Below, piece by piece: positions 8,722 through 16,785 of a stretch of 64,000 bases of DNA. Position numbers and translations under genes: made by a program. The notes beneath the pieces were generated by a model, which worked only from the letters and a program-made list of their open reading frames with translations, did not search any database and had not been told where the DNA came from. This stretch comes from Streptomyces canus (GTDB lineage: Bacteria > Actinomycetota > Actinomycetes > Streptomycetales > Streptomycetaceae). The stretch covers positions 7,564,001-7,628,000 of the forward strand of contig NZ_CP107989.1 of NCBI RefSeq assembly GCF_041435015.1, written 5' to 3'. Numbering within the stretch: position 1 is the stretch's first letter; the number at the start of each line of letters is the position of its first letter.

Positions 8722-9603
8722 CTACGTGTCACACTCCAGAACCGTCCGGCACAGAGCACACCGCGCCCGCACCCGCCCCCGGACCGGCACCCGAATCCGC
8801 TGATGGCAGGTAGGACAGGGGAACGACACCCGCAGGCGCCCGGGGCCGTCCGGGGTGAAGGTGTAGGGGACGCCCGGCTGCGGGCCGGGCGCGTGCCGAC
8901 GGTCTCGTGCGTAGCGGCGTCGGCCCGCCCAGCCCGCCGCCGTGAGGGGCGGTTGCTCGGAGTCCTGGCGGGCCTGCGCCATCCCCTTCACATACGCCGT
9001 GTACGCCTGCGCACTGGTGAACCACACCGAGGGATCCTCCCCGAACACCAGCGACCGCTTCGCCAGCACGTACCCGAACTCCTCCGGCGTGAGATACCCC
9101 AGCTTCTGCGACGACGCCGCGTCCTCCCGGTACGCGTCCAGCAGGAGCCACCCCGCCCCCAGATACGTCGCCGCCGTGTCCGTGAGGATCTCGTTCTCGC
9201 GCACCCCCGGGAAGGAGAGATCCAGCCGGTGCAGATACACGTGCATGACCTCGTGCGCCAGCGCCGCGCCGATGTCCCGCCGATGCGTGCGGAACCGGTC
9301 GTTCAGCTCGACGAAGTACTCCGGGCCCGCGGTCAGTTCGACGTTCGCCGCGTGGGTCATCTCCCGGAAGCCGACCACGAACCGGGCGTCCGGCAGCCGG
9401 TAGTGCCGCACCAGCTCCCGGGCCACCCGCTGCGCGCCGAGATGGAGATCGTCGGTGTCGCAGAACGCCACATCCACCGGCGCCACACTCGTCGCGAACG
9501 TCTGGACGGTGTCGTAGGAGAGCCGTTTGTAGAGCGCGTTGATCGACGCCCGCACCGTCTCCAGGTGCGGGTAGCCGTGCTGGACCGGTCCGTCGTTCGT
9601 CAC
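8722..9603 (-). CDS. Putative zinc metalloprotein: HExxH domain plus C-terminal zinc ribbon
   Basis: Protein of 293 aa from a GTG at complement 9601-9603, with no family that I recognise by name. Residues 117-121 are HEVMH in AALAHEVMHVYLHRL. E138 or D142 in RENEILTDTAATYLGAG could be the third ligand, so the middle resembles a gluzincin-like metallopeptidase core. The C-terminus has CPTC (263-266) and CALC (282-285) plus C291, a rubredoxin/zinc-ribbon pattern that may bind nucleic acid or a partner. There is no signal peptide, so it is likely cytosolic. It lies 37 bp after the GH35 gene on the same strand. The function is unknown. Confidence 0.75.
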   Translation of the reverse strand: MTNDGPVQHGYPHLETVRASINALYKRLSYDTVQTFATSVAPVDVAFCDTDDLHLGAQRVARELVRHYRLPDARFVVGFREMTHAANVELTAGPEYFVELNDRFRTHRRDIGAALAHEVMHVYLHRLDLSFPGVRENEILTDTAATYLGAGWLLLDAYREDAASSQKLGYLTPEEFGYVLAKRSLVFGEDPSVWFTSAQAYTAYVKGMAQARQDSEQPPLTAAGWAGRRRYARDRRHAPGPQPGVPYTFTPDGPGRLRVSFPCPTCHQRIRVPVRGRVRARCALCRTVLECDT

Positions 9604-9640
9604 GCCCGTACCCCCAAGACGCCCAGAACCCGACTCCACT

Positions 9641-11410
9641 CTACGAGGTCGTGAGCGGATTCTCGTGGGTCGGACCGGGCGTACGAAGCCGGAGCACGGT
9701 CCCGCTCGCCGGTGCCTCCTCCAGCTCCAGCACCCACACGTCGTTGCCGCCCTCCCGCAGCACGGGACCGGGCACGTACAGCGTCCGCTGCGGGCCCGTC
9801 GACCAGTACCGGCCGAGGTTGAAGCCGTTGACCCACACGAATCCCCGGGTCCAGCCCGGAAGCTCCAGCACCGCGTCCCCGGCGCCCCGCACGGACACCT
9901 CACCCCGGTACAGCCCCGGCGAGCCTCCCCCCGGGACCTCCTGGAAGCCGATCCCGGTCACGGAGTCCAGCGCGTCCAGCCGCAGCCCCCGCGCCCGCAC
10001 CCCGTGCAGGAACTGCCGCTCGTGCAGCAGCCCCCCGGTGATCCCCTTGCCCTCCCCGCTCCGCGGCCCGTAGTTGACCCGCCCCAGCGACTCCACCCAC
10101 AGCTCCACGCGCGCGTGCCCCGCGACCGGCTCCTTGAGCTGGACATCCTCCTCGGTGAGCACCCCGGCCCGCTCCCCGTCGACGTACACCACCGCGAGAT
10201 CCCTGAGCCCCCGCGCGGTCAGCGGATACGGCTGCCGCGGCCCCGGCACGGTCACCTCGTACCGCACGAGCCCCCGATCGACGTCCAGTTCCTCGAAGGT
10301 CGGCGGGACGGGGCCCTCCTGGGGAGGTCCGCCGCGCTCCTCCAGCACGGCGGACAGGGACGCCCACCCGGACAGGTCCACGTCGGCGTCCGCCTCCAGC
10401 ACGCCGGGCGCGGGCGGCAGGTCGGCCACCGGACCGTACTGCGCCAGCACCTCACGGAAGCGCCAGAACTTCTCCGTCGGCCTGCCGTACTCGTCGATCG
10501 GCGCGTCGTAGTCGTACGACGTCACGTCCGGCTCCAGCGGACCGTCGTGCAGCGCGCCGCCGCCCCGGTTGGCGCCCGCCCAGCCGGCGAAGTTCGTGCC
10601 CCCGTGCGCCATGTAGAGGTTCACCGAGGCGCCGCACTCCAGAATCTCCCGCAGCGCCGCGGCCGCGTCCCCGGCGTCCCGTACGACCTGCTCGCCGCCC
10701 CAGTGCTCGAACCAGCCGCACCAGAACTCCATGCACATCAGCGGGCCGTCCGGGCGGTACCGGCGCAGCGACGCGAAGGCCGTCCGTGCGTCGGAGCCGA
10801 AGTTGACCGTGGCGAGGACACCGGGAATCGAGCCGCCGGTGAGCATGTGGTCCTCGGGGCCGTCCGAGGTGAACAGCGGCACCGTGACCCCCTGCGCGCG
10901 CAGCAGCTCGGCCAGCCGCAGCAGATAGGCGGCGTCCGAGCCGTAGCTGCCGTACTCGTTCTCCGCCTGAACCATGATCACCGGGCCGCCGCGGTCGATC
11001 TGCCGCTCCACGACCTGGGGCAGCAGCCTCCGGAACCAGCGCTCCACCTGCCCCAGGTACACCTCGTCGCTCGTGCGTGCGTGACCCTTCAGCCAGTGCG
11101 GCAGACCGCCGTTCTCCCACTCCGCGCAGATGTAGGGGCCCGGGCGGACGATCGCCCACAGCCCCGCCTCCCGGGCCGCGTCCAGGAAGCGGCCCAGCGC
11201 CTCCACGTCCCGGACGTCACCCGGGTGCGGCTCGTGCAGGTTCCACGGCACGTACGTCTCCACGCAGTTGAGGCCCATCGCCCGCAGCATCGCCAGCCGG
11301 TGCCCCCACTGGGCCTCGTGCACGCGGAAGTAGTGCAGCGCGCCGGACAGCAGCCGCACCGGCCGTCCGTCCAGCAGGAAATCGGTTTCACCCACCGTGA
11401 ACTCGCTCAT
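9641..11410 (-). CDS. Beta-galactosidase, glycoside hydrolase family 35
   Basis: GH35 retaining beta-galactosidase of 589 aa. The family signature GGPVIMVQAENEYGSYG lies at residues 141-157, with acid/base E152. The nucleophile is expected at E228 in GPLMCMEFWCGW. WAIVRPGPYICAEWENGG (85-102) is also diagnostic, and MAHGGTNFAGWAG follows. The C-terminal half has the beta-sandwich domains usual for the family, including LPGWTRGFVWVNGFNLGRYW. There is no signal peptide, so it is probably intracellular and acts on imported galactosides. The real start is MSEFTVGETDFLL; the frame stays open further upstream by chance. It is divergent from an AraC regulator. Confidence 0.92.
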   Translation of the reverse strand: MSEFTVGETDFLLDGRPVRLLSGALHYFRVHEAQWGHRLAMLRAMGLNCVETYVPWNLHEPHPGDVRDVEALGRFLDAAREAGLWAIVRPGPYICAEWENGGLPHWLKGHARTSDEVYLGQVERWFRRLLPQVVERQIDRGGPVIMVQAENEYGSYGSDAAYLLRLAELLRAQGVTVPLFTSDGPEDHMLTGGSIPGVLATVNFGSDARTAFASLRRYRPDGPLMCMEFWCGWFEHWGGEQVVRDAGDAAAALREILECGASVNLYMAHGGTNFAGWAGANRGGGALHDGPLEPDVTSYDYDAPIDEYGRPTEKFWRFREVLAQYGPVADLPPAPGVLEADADVDLSGWASLSAVLEERGGPPQEGPVPPTFEELDVDRGLVRYEVTVPGPRQPYPLTARGLRDLAVVYVDGERAGVLTEEDVQLKEPVAGHARVELWVESLGRVNYGPRSGEGKGITGGLLHERQFLHGVRARGLRLDALDSVTGIGFQEVPGGGSPGLYRGEVSVRGAGDAVLELPGWTRGFVWVNGFNLGRYWSTGPQRTLYVPGPVLREGGNDVWVLELEEAPASGTVLRLRTPGPTHENPLTTS

Positions 11411-11494
11411 AGGCTCCACCCTCACGACTGGCGGCGGCCAGGTCCATGGACAAAGATCGTCGCTGCTTGGACCGAAGCGCAGGCAAGGAGCGCG

Positions 11495-12367
11495 ATGTAC
11501 CACACGTGGATGCGGTTCCTCACGCCCAGCCCCGTCCATCACCGCCTGGGCCTGGTCTGCCTCGGGGTCGGACTCCAGTACGGCCCGCTGCCCACCGTCG
11601 GTCCCCGCACCCTCGACAGCCACGTCGCCGTCGTCATCAGCACCGGCACCGGGTGGTACGAGACTCCCGACGGCCGGCGCAGGACCGTCACCGCGCCCGC
11701 GCTGCTGTGGCTCACCCCCGGTGTCCCGCACCACTACGCGCCCGACCCGGGGGCCGGCTGGGACGAGGGCTTCGTCGGCTTCACCGGGCCCGCCACCGCC
11801 ACGTACACCGAACTGGGTTACATCGAGCCCGACCGCCCTGTCGTGGCCCTGTCCGACGCCACCGGACCGCGTGCGGTGATCGCCCGCATCGCCCGGGCCG
11901 CCCGCCGCGACAACCCCCTCCTGGAGGTGGAGACCGGCGCCGCCGTCCATGAACTCCTCGTCGCCCTGCGCCGCGCCCGCGCCGACCTCGCCCCCGACGG
12001 CGATCCGGTCCTCAAGGCCCTCGCCCGCGACGCCTGCAAGCCGATGTCGGTCGCCGACCACGCCGCCCGGCACGGCATGACCCTCGCCGAACTGCGCACC
12101 GCCGTCCGCCGGGGCGCCGGCTGCAGCCCCAAGGACTACCTCCTCGGCATCCGCCTGGGCCGCGCCAAGGAACTCCTCGCCGCCACCGACCTCCCCGTCG
12201 CCTCGATCGCCCGCCGCGTCGGCTACGACGACCCCGCCTACTTCTCCCGCCTGTTCACCCGCCGCGTCGGCATGCCCCCGATCCGCTTCCGCGCCCAGGA
12301 GAGCCGGACGGTCCCCGGCGGCTGGAGCAACCAGGTACCGGATCCGGACGATCCGCCGCGGGTCTGA
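11495..12367 (+). CDS. AraC-family transcriptional regulator
   Basis: AraC/XylS-type activator of 290 aa, start MYHTWMRFLTPSPVHH after AAGGAG. The N-terminal part has a cupin-like sensor (about residues 15-120, with WLTPGVPHHYAPDPG). The C-terminal part has the double HTH: MSVADHAARHGMTLAELRTA and LPVASIARRVGYDDPAYFSR, then LFTRRVGMPP. It is divergent from the GH35 gene, so it probably activates it in response to a sugar. The stop codon TGA is the start of the first visible unit of a tandem array (12364-13040), and the acidic-proline tail PDPDDPPRV looks derived from a degenerate unit. Confidence 0.9.
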   Translation: MYHTWMRFLTPSPVHHRLGLVCLGVGLQYGPLPTVGPRTLDSHVAVVISTGTGWYETPDGRRRTVTAPALLWLTPGVPHHYAPDPGAGWDEGFVGFTGPATATYTELGYIEPDRPVVALSDATGPRAVIARIARAARRDNPLLEVETGAAVHELLVALRRARADLAPDGDPVLKALARDACKPMSVADHAARHGMTLAELRTAVRRGAGCSPKDYLLGIRLGRAKELLAATDLPVASIARRVGYDDPAYFSRLFTRRVGMPPIRFRAQESRTVPGGWSNQVPDPDDPPRV

Positions 12368-13040
12368 TCGCTCGTGTTGCTGGGCGGGGCGGTCTGGCGT
12401 GGGTCGGGTCGTTTGTGTGGGTGGGCATGGCGGTCCGGCGGGGGTCGGGGGGCGGGTCGGTACTGCCGTGGTTCTGGTCGTCTGTGTTGGCGGTAGGCTG
12501 GTCCGCTGTGGTTCTGGTCATCTGTGCTGGTGGCCGGTTCGGTCTGCTGCGGATCTGGTTGCCCGTGCTGTCGGTCGGTCCGGTCTGCCGTGGACCTGAT
12601 CGCCCGTGCTGCCGGTAGGCCCGCCCGCTGTGCTTCTGGCCGCCCGCGCCGGCGATCGGGTCGGTTCGCTGAGGCTCTGATCGCTCGCGCCGCCGATCGG
12701 TCCGGTCTGCCGTGGACCTGATCGCCCGTGCTGCCGGTAGGCCCGTCCGCCGAGGATCTGGCCGCCCGCGCCGGCGATCGGGTCGGTTCGCTGAGGCTCT
12801 GATCGCCCGCGCCGCCGATCGGTCCGGTCTGCCGTGGACCTGATCGCCAGTGCTGCCGGTAGGCCCGTCCGCCGAGGATCTGGCCGCCCGCGCCGGCGAA
12901 CGGGTCGGTTCGCTGGGATCTGATCGCCCGCGCCGCCGATCGGGCCGGTCTGCCGTGGACCTGATCGCACGCGTTCCCGGCCGGGCCGGTTCGCCGATGA
13001 CCTGACCACCCGCGCTGCCGATCGGCCGGTCCGCCTGCGA
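12364..13040. repeat. Tandem array of about 41-bp units between araC and chorismate mutase
   Basis: About seventeen head-to-tail units of 39-41 bp fill the gap. Each typically opens CTGATCGCCCGCGCCGCCGA and ends around CTGCCGTGGA. Three sub-types alternate to give a 121-122-bp higher-order period: the segment CGGTCTGCCGTGGACCTGAT recurs at 12581, 12703, 12825 and 12946. Units at the left end (12364-12475) are degenerate. The units abut with no spacers, so it is not a CRISPR array. The period is not a multiple of three, which opens long meaningless frames on both strands. No gene is seen in this stretch. Confidence 0.92.
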
Positions 13041-13073
13041 TTCGTTGGCCCCGCGCCCGTAGGGTTGTCGCCC

Positions 13074-13424
13074 ATGACCACCAGCAACAACGGATCCGGT
13101 GACGTCGACCCCGCCGTCCGCGAGGAGCTCGCCCGTCTGCGGGACAGCATCGACAACATCGACGCGGCCGTCGTCCACATGCTCGCCGAGCGCTTCAAGG
13201 CCACCCAGCAGGTCGGCCACCTCAAGGCCCGCCACCAGCTGCCGCCCGCCGACCCGGCCCGCGAGGCCCGCCAGATCGAGCGGCTGCGCACCCTCGCCGA
13301 GAACGCCAAACTCGACCCGGCCTTCGCTGAGAAGTTCCTGAATTTCATCATCGCCGAGGTGATCAGACACCACGAGCGCATCGCCGAGGACACCGTGAAC
13401 GGCCCCACCCCCCTGGCCGATTGA
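13074..13424 (+). CDS. Chorismate mutase, AroQ type
   Basis: Small all-helical chorismate mutase of 116 aa, converting chorismate to prephenate for Phe/Tyr synthesis. The core reads LRDSIDNIDAAVVHMLAERF then KATQQVGHLKA and EKFLNFIIAEVIRHHERI. R40 and K51 are the expected AroQ active-site arginine and lysine. The ATG at 13074 with AGGG nine bases upstream is preferred over a TTG at 13065. The gene starts only 33 bp after the tandem array, so its promoter must lie in or next to the repeats. Confidence 0.9.
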   Translation: MTTSNNGSGDVDPAVREELARLRDSIDNIDAAVVHMLAERFKATQQVGHLKARHQLPPADPAREARQIERLRTLAENAKLDPAFAEKFLNFIIAEVIRHHERIAEDTVNGPTPLAD

Positions 13425-13562
13425 CCTCGACCGACGCCCCGGGGAGGTGACACGGCGGCCCGCACGCGGCATGCTGCGCTGTGCACTCCTTGTCAGCCCG
13501 CGAGCACTCCGCGTCAGGACGCGGGCGTAGGCTGGCTGTCCGCGAGGGAGGGAGGTCGGGCC

Positions 13563-14117
13563 ATGCCTTCGGATGCCAAGATCCTCATCGTCGACGACCA
13601 CGAGGACACCCTCTACGCCCTGGAGAGTGCCCTGGCCCCGCTGGGCTACCGGCTCGCCCGCGCCACCAGCGGGGACGAGGCCCTCAAGCAGGTGCTCCGG
13701 GGCCAGGTCGGCCTCCTGCTCCTCGACGTGCGGATGCCCGGCGTCAGCGGCCTCGACGTGGTCCGCTACATGCGGCGCCTGGAGCAGACCCAGCACATCC
13801 CCGTCATCCTGCTCACCGGCTTCGGCGCCGACCACGAACTGACCTCCACCGCCTTCGGCCTCGGCGTCGCCGACCTCGTGATGAAACCCATCGACCCATG
13901 GGCCCTGCGCACCAAGGTCCGGTACCTCTTCGACGCCCACCGGCGCCACCTCGCCCTCGAACACGAGGTGCGGGAGCTACGCGCTCTCGTCAAGGGCCAC
14001 GGCGAGAACGACGAGGAGAGCGCCGCCCGCCGACCCCTGCCCCACCCGGACGCCCGGGTACCGGTGCAGCGCGGACAAGGGGCGCACACCGGGGAGCTCG
14101 AACAGGACCGGACATAA
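13563..14117 (+). CDS. Single-domain response regulator (receiver only)
   Basis: Protein of 184 aa. The receiver domain occupies about residues 5-125. Visible key residues are D11/D12 (LIVDDHEDT), the phospho-acceptor D55 in LLLLDVRMPG, T85 in ILLTGFGAD and K108 in VMKPIDPW. After the receiver come a short helix (HRRHLALEHEVRELRALV), probably a coiled coil, and a charged low-complexity tail with no output domain. The start follows GGGAGGGAGG. No histidine kinase lies adjacent, so the partner is unknown. It may act through protein-protein contact. Confidence 0.88.
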   Translation: MPSDAKILIVDDHEDTLYALESALAPLGYRLARATSGDEALKQVLRGQVGLLLLDVRMPGVSGLDVVRYMRRLEQTQHIPVILLTGFGADHELTSTAFGLGVADLVMKPIDPWALRTKVRYLFDAHRRHLALEHEVRELRALVKGHGENDEESAARRPLPHPDARVPVQRGQGAHTGELEQDRT

Positions 14118-14173
14118 GGCGTGTACCGATCCGCCTCTGTGAGTTGCCCCTGCCATCAGGCAGCATGTCCTGC

Positions 14174-16669
14174 ATGTCCGTACTGACGCGCGACGAAGCG
14201 CAGACCCGTGCCAAGCTCCTCGACGTTGACCGTTACACCATCGCGCTCGACCTCACCACCGGCGACGAGACCTTCGAGTCCCAGACCGTCATCCGGTTCA
14301 CCGCGCGCGCGGAGGCGGACACCTTTGTCGAGCTCAAGCCGGTCGAACTGCGAGGGGCCACCCTGGACGGCCACCCCCTCGACCCGGAGACGCTGCACGA
14401 GAACCGGCTGCCCCTCAAGGCGCTCACCGCCGGCGAGCACGAACTGCGCATCGACGCCGTCATGCGGTACTCCCGCACCGGCGAGGGCATGCACCGCTTC
14501 ACCGACCCCACCGACGGCGAGACCTACGTCTACACCCAGCTGTTCATGGAGGACGTCCAGCGCGTCTTCGCCGCCTTCGATCAACCCGACCTCAAGGCCG
14601 TCTTCGACCTGTCCGTGAAGGCCCCCGAGGACTGGACCGTCCTCGCCAACGGCATCACCTCCGACCTCGGCGACGGCCGCTGGCAGGCCGCCCCCACCCC
14701 CCTGATCTCCACCTATCTCGTCGCCGTCGCCGCCGGCCCCTGGCACTCCGTGCGCACCGAACACCGCGGCCTGCCCTTCGGCATCCACTGCCGCCGTTCC
14801 CTCGCGCCCTACCTCGACCCGGACGCCGACGAACTCTTCGAGATCACCCGGCAGTGCTACGACCGCTACCACGAGAAGTTCGAGGAGCCCTACCCCTTCG
14901 ACTCCTACGACCAGGCGTTCGTCCCCGAGTTCAACGCCGGCGCCATGGAGAACCCCGGCCTCGTCACCTTCCGCGACGAGTTCGTCTATCGCTCCGCCGT
15001 CACCGACACCGAACGCCAGACCCGCGCCATGGTCATCGCCCACGAGATGGCCCACATGTGGTTCGGCGACCTCGTCACCCTGCGCTGGTGGGACGACATC
15101 TGGCTGAACGAGTCCTTCGCCGAGTACATGGGCTACCAGACCCTCACCGAAGCCACCCGCTTCACCGACACCTGGGTCGACTTCGGCGTCATGCGCAAGG
15201 GCTGGGGCTACGACGCCGACCAGCGCCCCTCCACCCACCCCGTCGCCCCCGACGAAGTCAACGACACCGCCTCGGCCCTCCTCAACTTCGACGGCATCTC
15301 CTACGCCAAGGGCGCCTCCGCACTCCGGCAACTGGTGACCTGGCTCGGCGAGAAGGACTTCCTCGCCGGCATCAACACCCACTTCGCCCGCCACAAGTTC
15401 GCCAACGCCACCCTCGCCGACTTCATCGAGTCCCTCGCCTCCGCCACCGAACGCGACGTCCACGCCTGGGCCGACGCCTGGCTGCGCACCACCGGCGTCG
15501 ACACCCTCAGGCCGACCGTCACCCGCGCCGAGGAAGGCACGTACACCCTCCAGGTCGAGCACAAGGGCAGCCGCCCCCACCGCATCGCCGTCGGCCTCTA
15601 CGACCAGGACGTGTCCGACGAGGGCCGCCACCTCGTCCTGCGCGAACGCCTCGACCTCGACGTCCCCAGGGCCGACTCCCAGGGCCCGCTGCCCATCGGC
15701 AAGCGCCCCACCCTCCTGCTGCTCAACGACGGCGACCTCACCTACGCCAAGGTCCGCTTCGACAACGAGTCCTTCAAAGCGGTCACCGAGAGCCTCTCCG
15801 GCCTGCCCTCGCCGCTGACCCGCGCGGTCGTCTGGAACGCCCTCAGGGACGCCGTCCGCGACGGCGAACTCCCGCCCACCGCCTACCTGGAGGCGGCCCG
15901 CGCCCACCTCCCGCACGAGACCGACCTCGCTCTCGTCCAGGGCGTCCTCGCCTTCGCCTCCACCTACGTCGCCGACCGCTACGTCACCCCCGAACAGCGC
16001 CCCGCGGCCCTCGCCACCCTCTCCTCCCTGTGCCGCGACCTCATCCGCCGCACCGAGGACGGCGACAACCCCGGCCTGCGCCTGATCGCCGTCCGGCACG
16101 GCATCAACGTCACCTCCCAGCCCGACACCATCGCCGCCTGGCTCGCCGACGGCACCGTCCCCGGCGGCCCCGAACTCGACCCCGAACTGCGCTGGCGCGT
16201 CCTCGCCCGCCTCGCCGTCCTCGGCGCCACCGACGAGACCGCGATCGCCGCCGAACTGGAACGCGACCCCTCGGCCACCGGCCAGGAAGGCGCCGCCCGC
16301 TGCCGCGCCGCCCTCCCCACCGAGGAGGCCAAGGCACAGGCCTGGGAGGCGATGTTCACCGGCGACGACCTCTCCAACTACCTGTTCACCGCCACCGCCC
16401 AGGGCTTCTGGCAGCCCGAACAGGCCGAACTCGTACGGCAGTACGTGCCCCGCTACTACGAGGACGCCGTCGCCCTCGCCGCCCGCCGGGGCCCCGCGAT
16501 CGCCGACGCCGCCGGCCGCTGGGCATTCCCCGACCACGCCATCGACGACGACAACCAGGCTCTCGGCCGGGCTTGTCTGCGCGACGCCGACCCCATCCCC
16601 GCCCTGCGCCGCAAGCTGGTCGACCAACTCGACGATCTGGGACGCGCGTTGCGCGTGAGGCAGATGTAG
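14174..16669 (+). CDS. pepN: Aminopeptidase N (M1 family zinc metallopeptidase)
   Basis: M1 aminopeptidase of 831 aa, removing N-terminal residues from peptides in the cytoplasm; no signal peptide. The exopeptidase motif GAMEN is at 256-260. The zinc site is HEMAHMWFGD (H290, E291, H294) plus E313 in LNESFAEYMG, at the canonical 18-residue spacing. The C-terminal helical ERAP1-like domain is present. Two ATGs are possible, at 14165 (MSCMSVLTRDE) and 14174; neither has a strong ribosome-binding site, and 14174 is chosen because family proteins begin near LTRDEAQ. Length and order agree with Streptomyces PepN. Confidence 0.93.
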   Translation: MSVLTRDEAQTRAKLLDVDRYTIALDLTTGDETFESQTVIRFTARAEADTFVELKPVELRGATLDGHPLDPETLHENRLPLKALTAGEHELRIDAVMRYSRTGEGMHRFTDPTDGETYVYTQLFMEDVQRVFAAFDQPDLKAVFDLSVKAPEDWTVLANGITSDLGDGRWQAAPTPLISTYLVAVAAGPWHSVRTEHRGLPFGIHCRRSLAPYLDPDADELFEITRQCYDRYHEKFEEPYPFDSYDQAFVPEFNAGAMENPGLVTFRDEFVYRSAVTDTERQTRAMVIAHEMAHMWFGDLVTLRWWDDIWLNESFAEYMGYQTLTEATRFTDTWVDFGVMRKGWGYDADQRPSTHPVAPDEVNDTASALLNFDGISYAKGASALRQLVTWLGEKDFLAGINTHFARHKFANATLADFIESLASATERDVHAWADAWLRTTGVDTLRPTVTRAEEGTYTLQVEHKGSRPHRIAVGLYDQDVSDEGRHLVLRERLDLDVPRADSQGPLPIGKRPTLLLLNDGDLTYAKVRFDNESFKAVTESLSGLPSPLTRAVVWNALRDAVRDGELPPTAYLEAARAHLPHETDLALVQGVLAFASTYVADRYVTPEQRPAALATLSSLCRDLIRRTEDGDNPGLRLIAVRHGINVTSQPDTIAAWLADGTVPGGPELDPELRWRVLARLAVLGATDETAIAAELERDPSATGQEGAARCRAALPTEEAKAQAWEAMFTGDDLSNYLFTATAQGFWQPEQAELVRQYVPRYYEDAVALAARRGPAIADAAGRWAFPDHAIDDDNQALGRACLRDADPIPALRRKLVDQLDDLGRALRVRQM

Positions 16670-16785
16670 AGCGGGTTTTCCCCGTACGGGAGTACCCCCT
16701 TTCGGGTCAGGATCGTTGAACCCTCCGGGCGCGCCCAAGCAACCGCGTCCAAGCTGGAAGCCCCCAGCGCCCCCGGAGGTCGACG

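Noticed and set aside
12364..13040. CRISPR array
   Set aside because: Units are contiguous and imperfect with no unique spacers, and no cas genes are near.
12255..13964. Long minus-strand frames of 569 and 322 codons with Arg/Ser/Pro repeats
   Set aside because: They are open only because of the 41-bp tandem array (period not a multiple of three). They overlap araC, aroQ and the response regulator on the other strand and have no family features.
16670..16785. Iron box (DmdR/IdeR) before the decarboxylase gene
   Set aside because: No TTAGGTTAGGCT-like palindrome was found in this gap.
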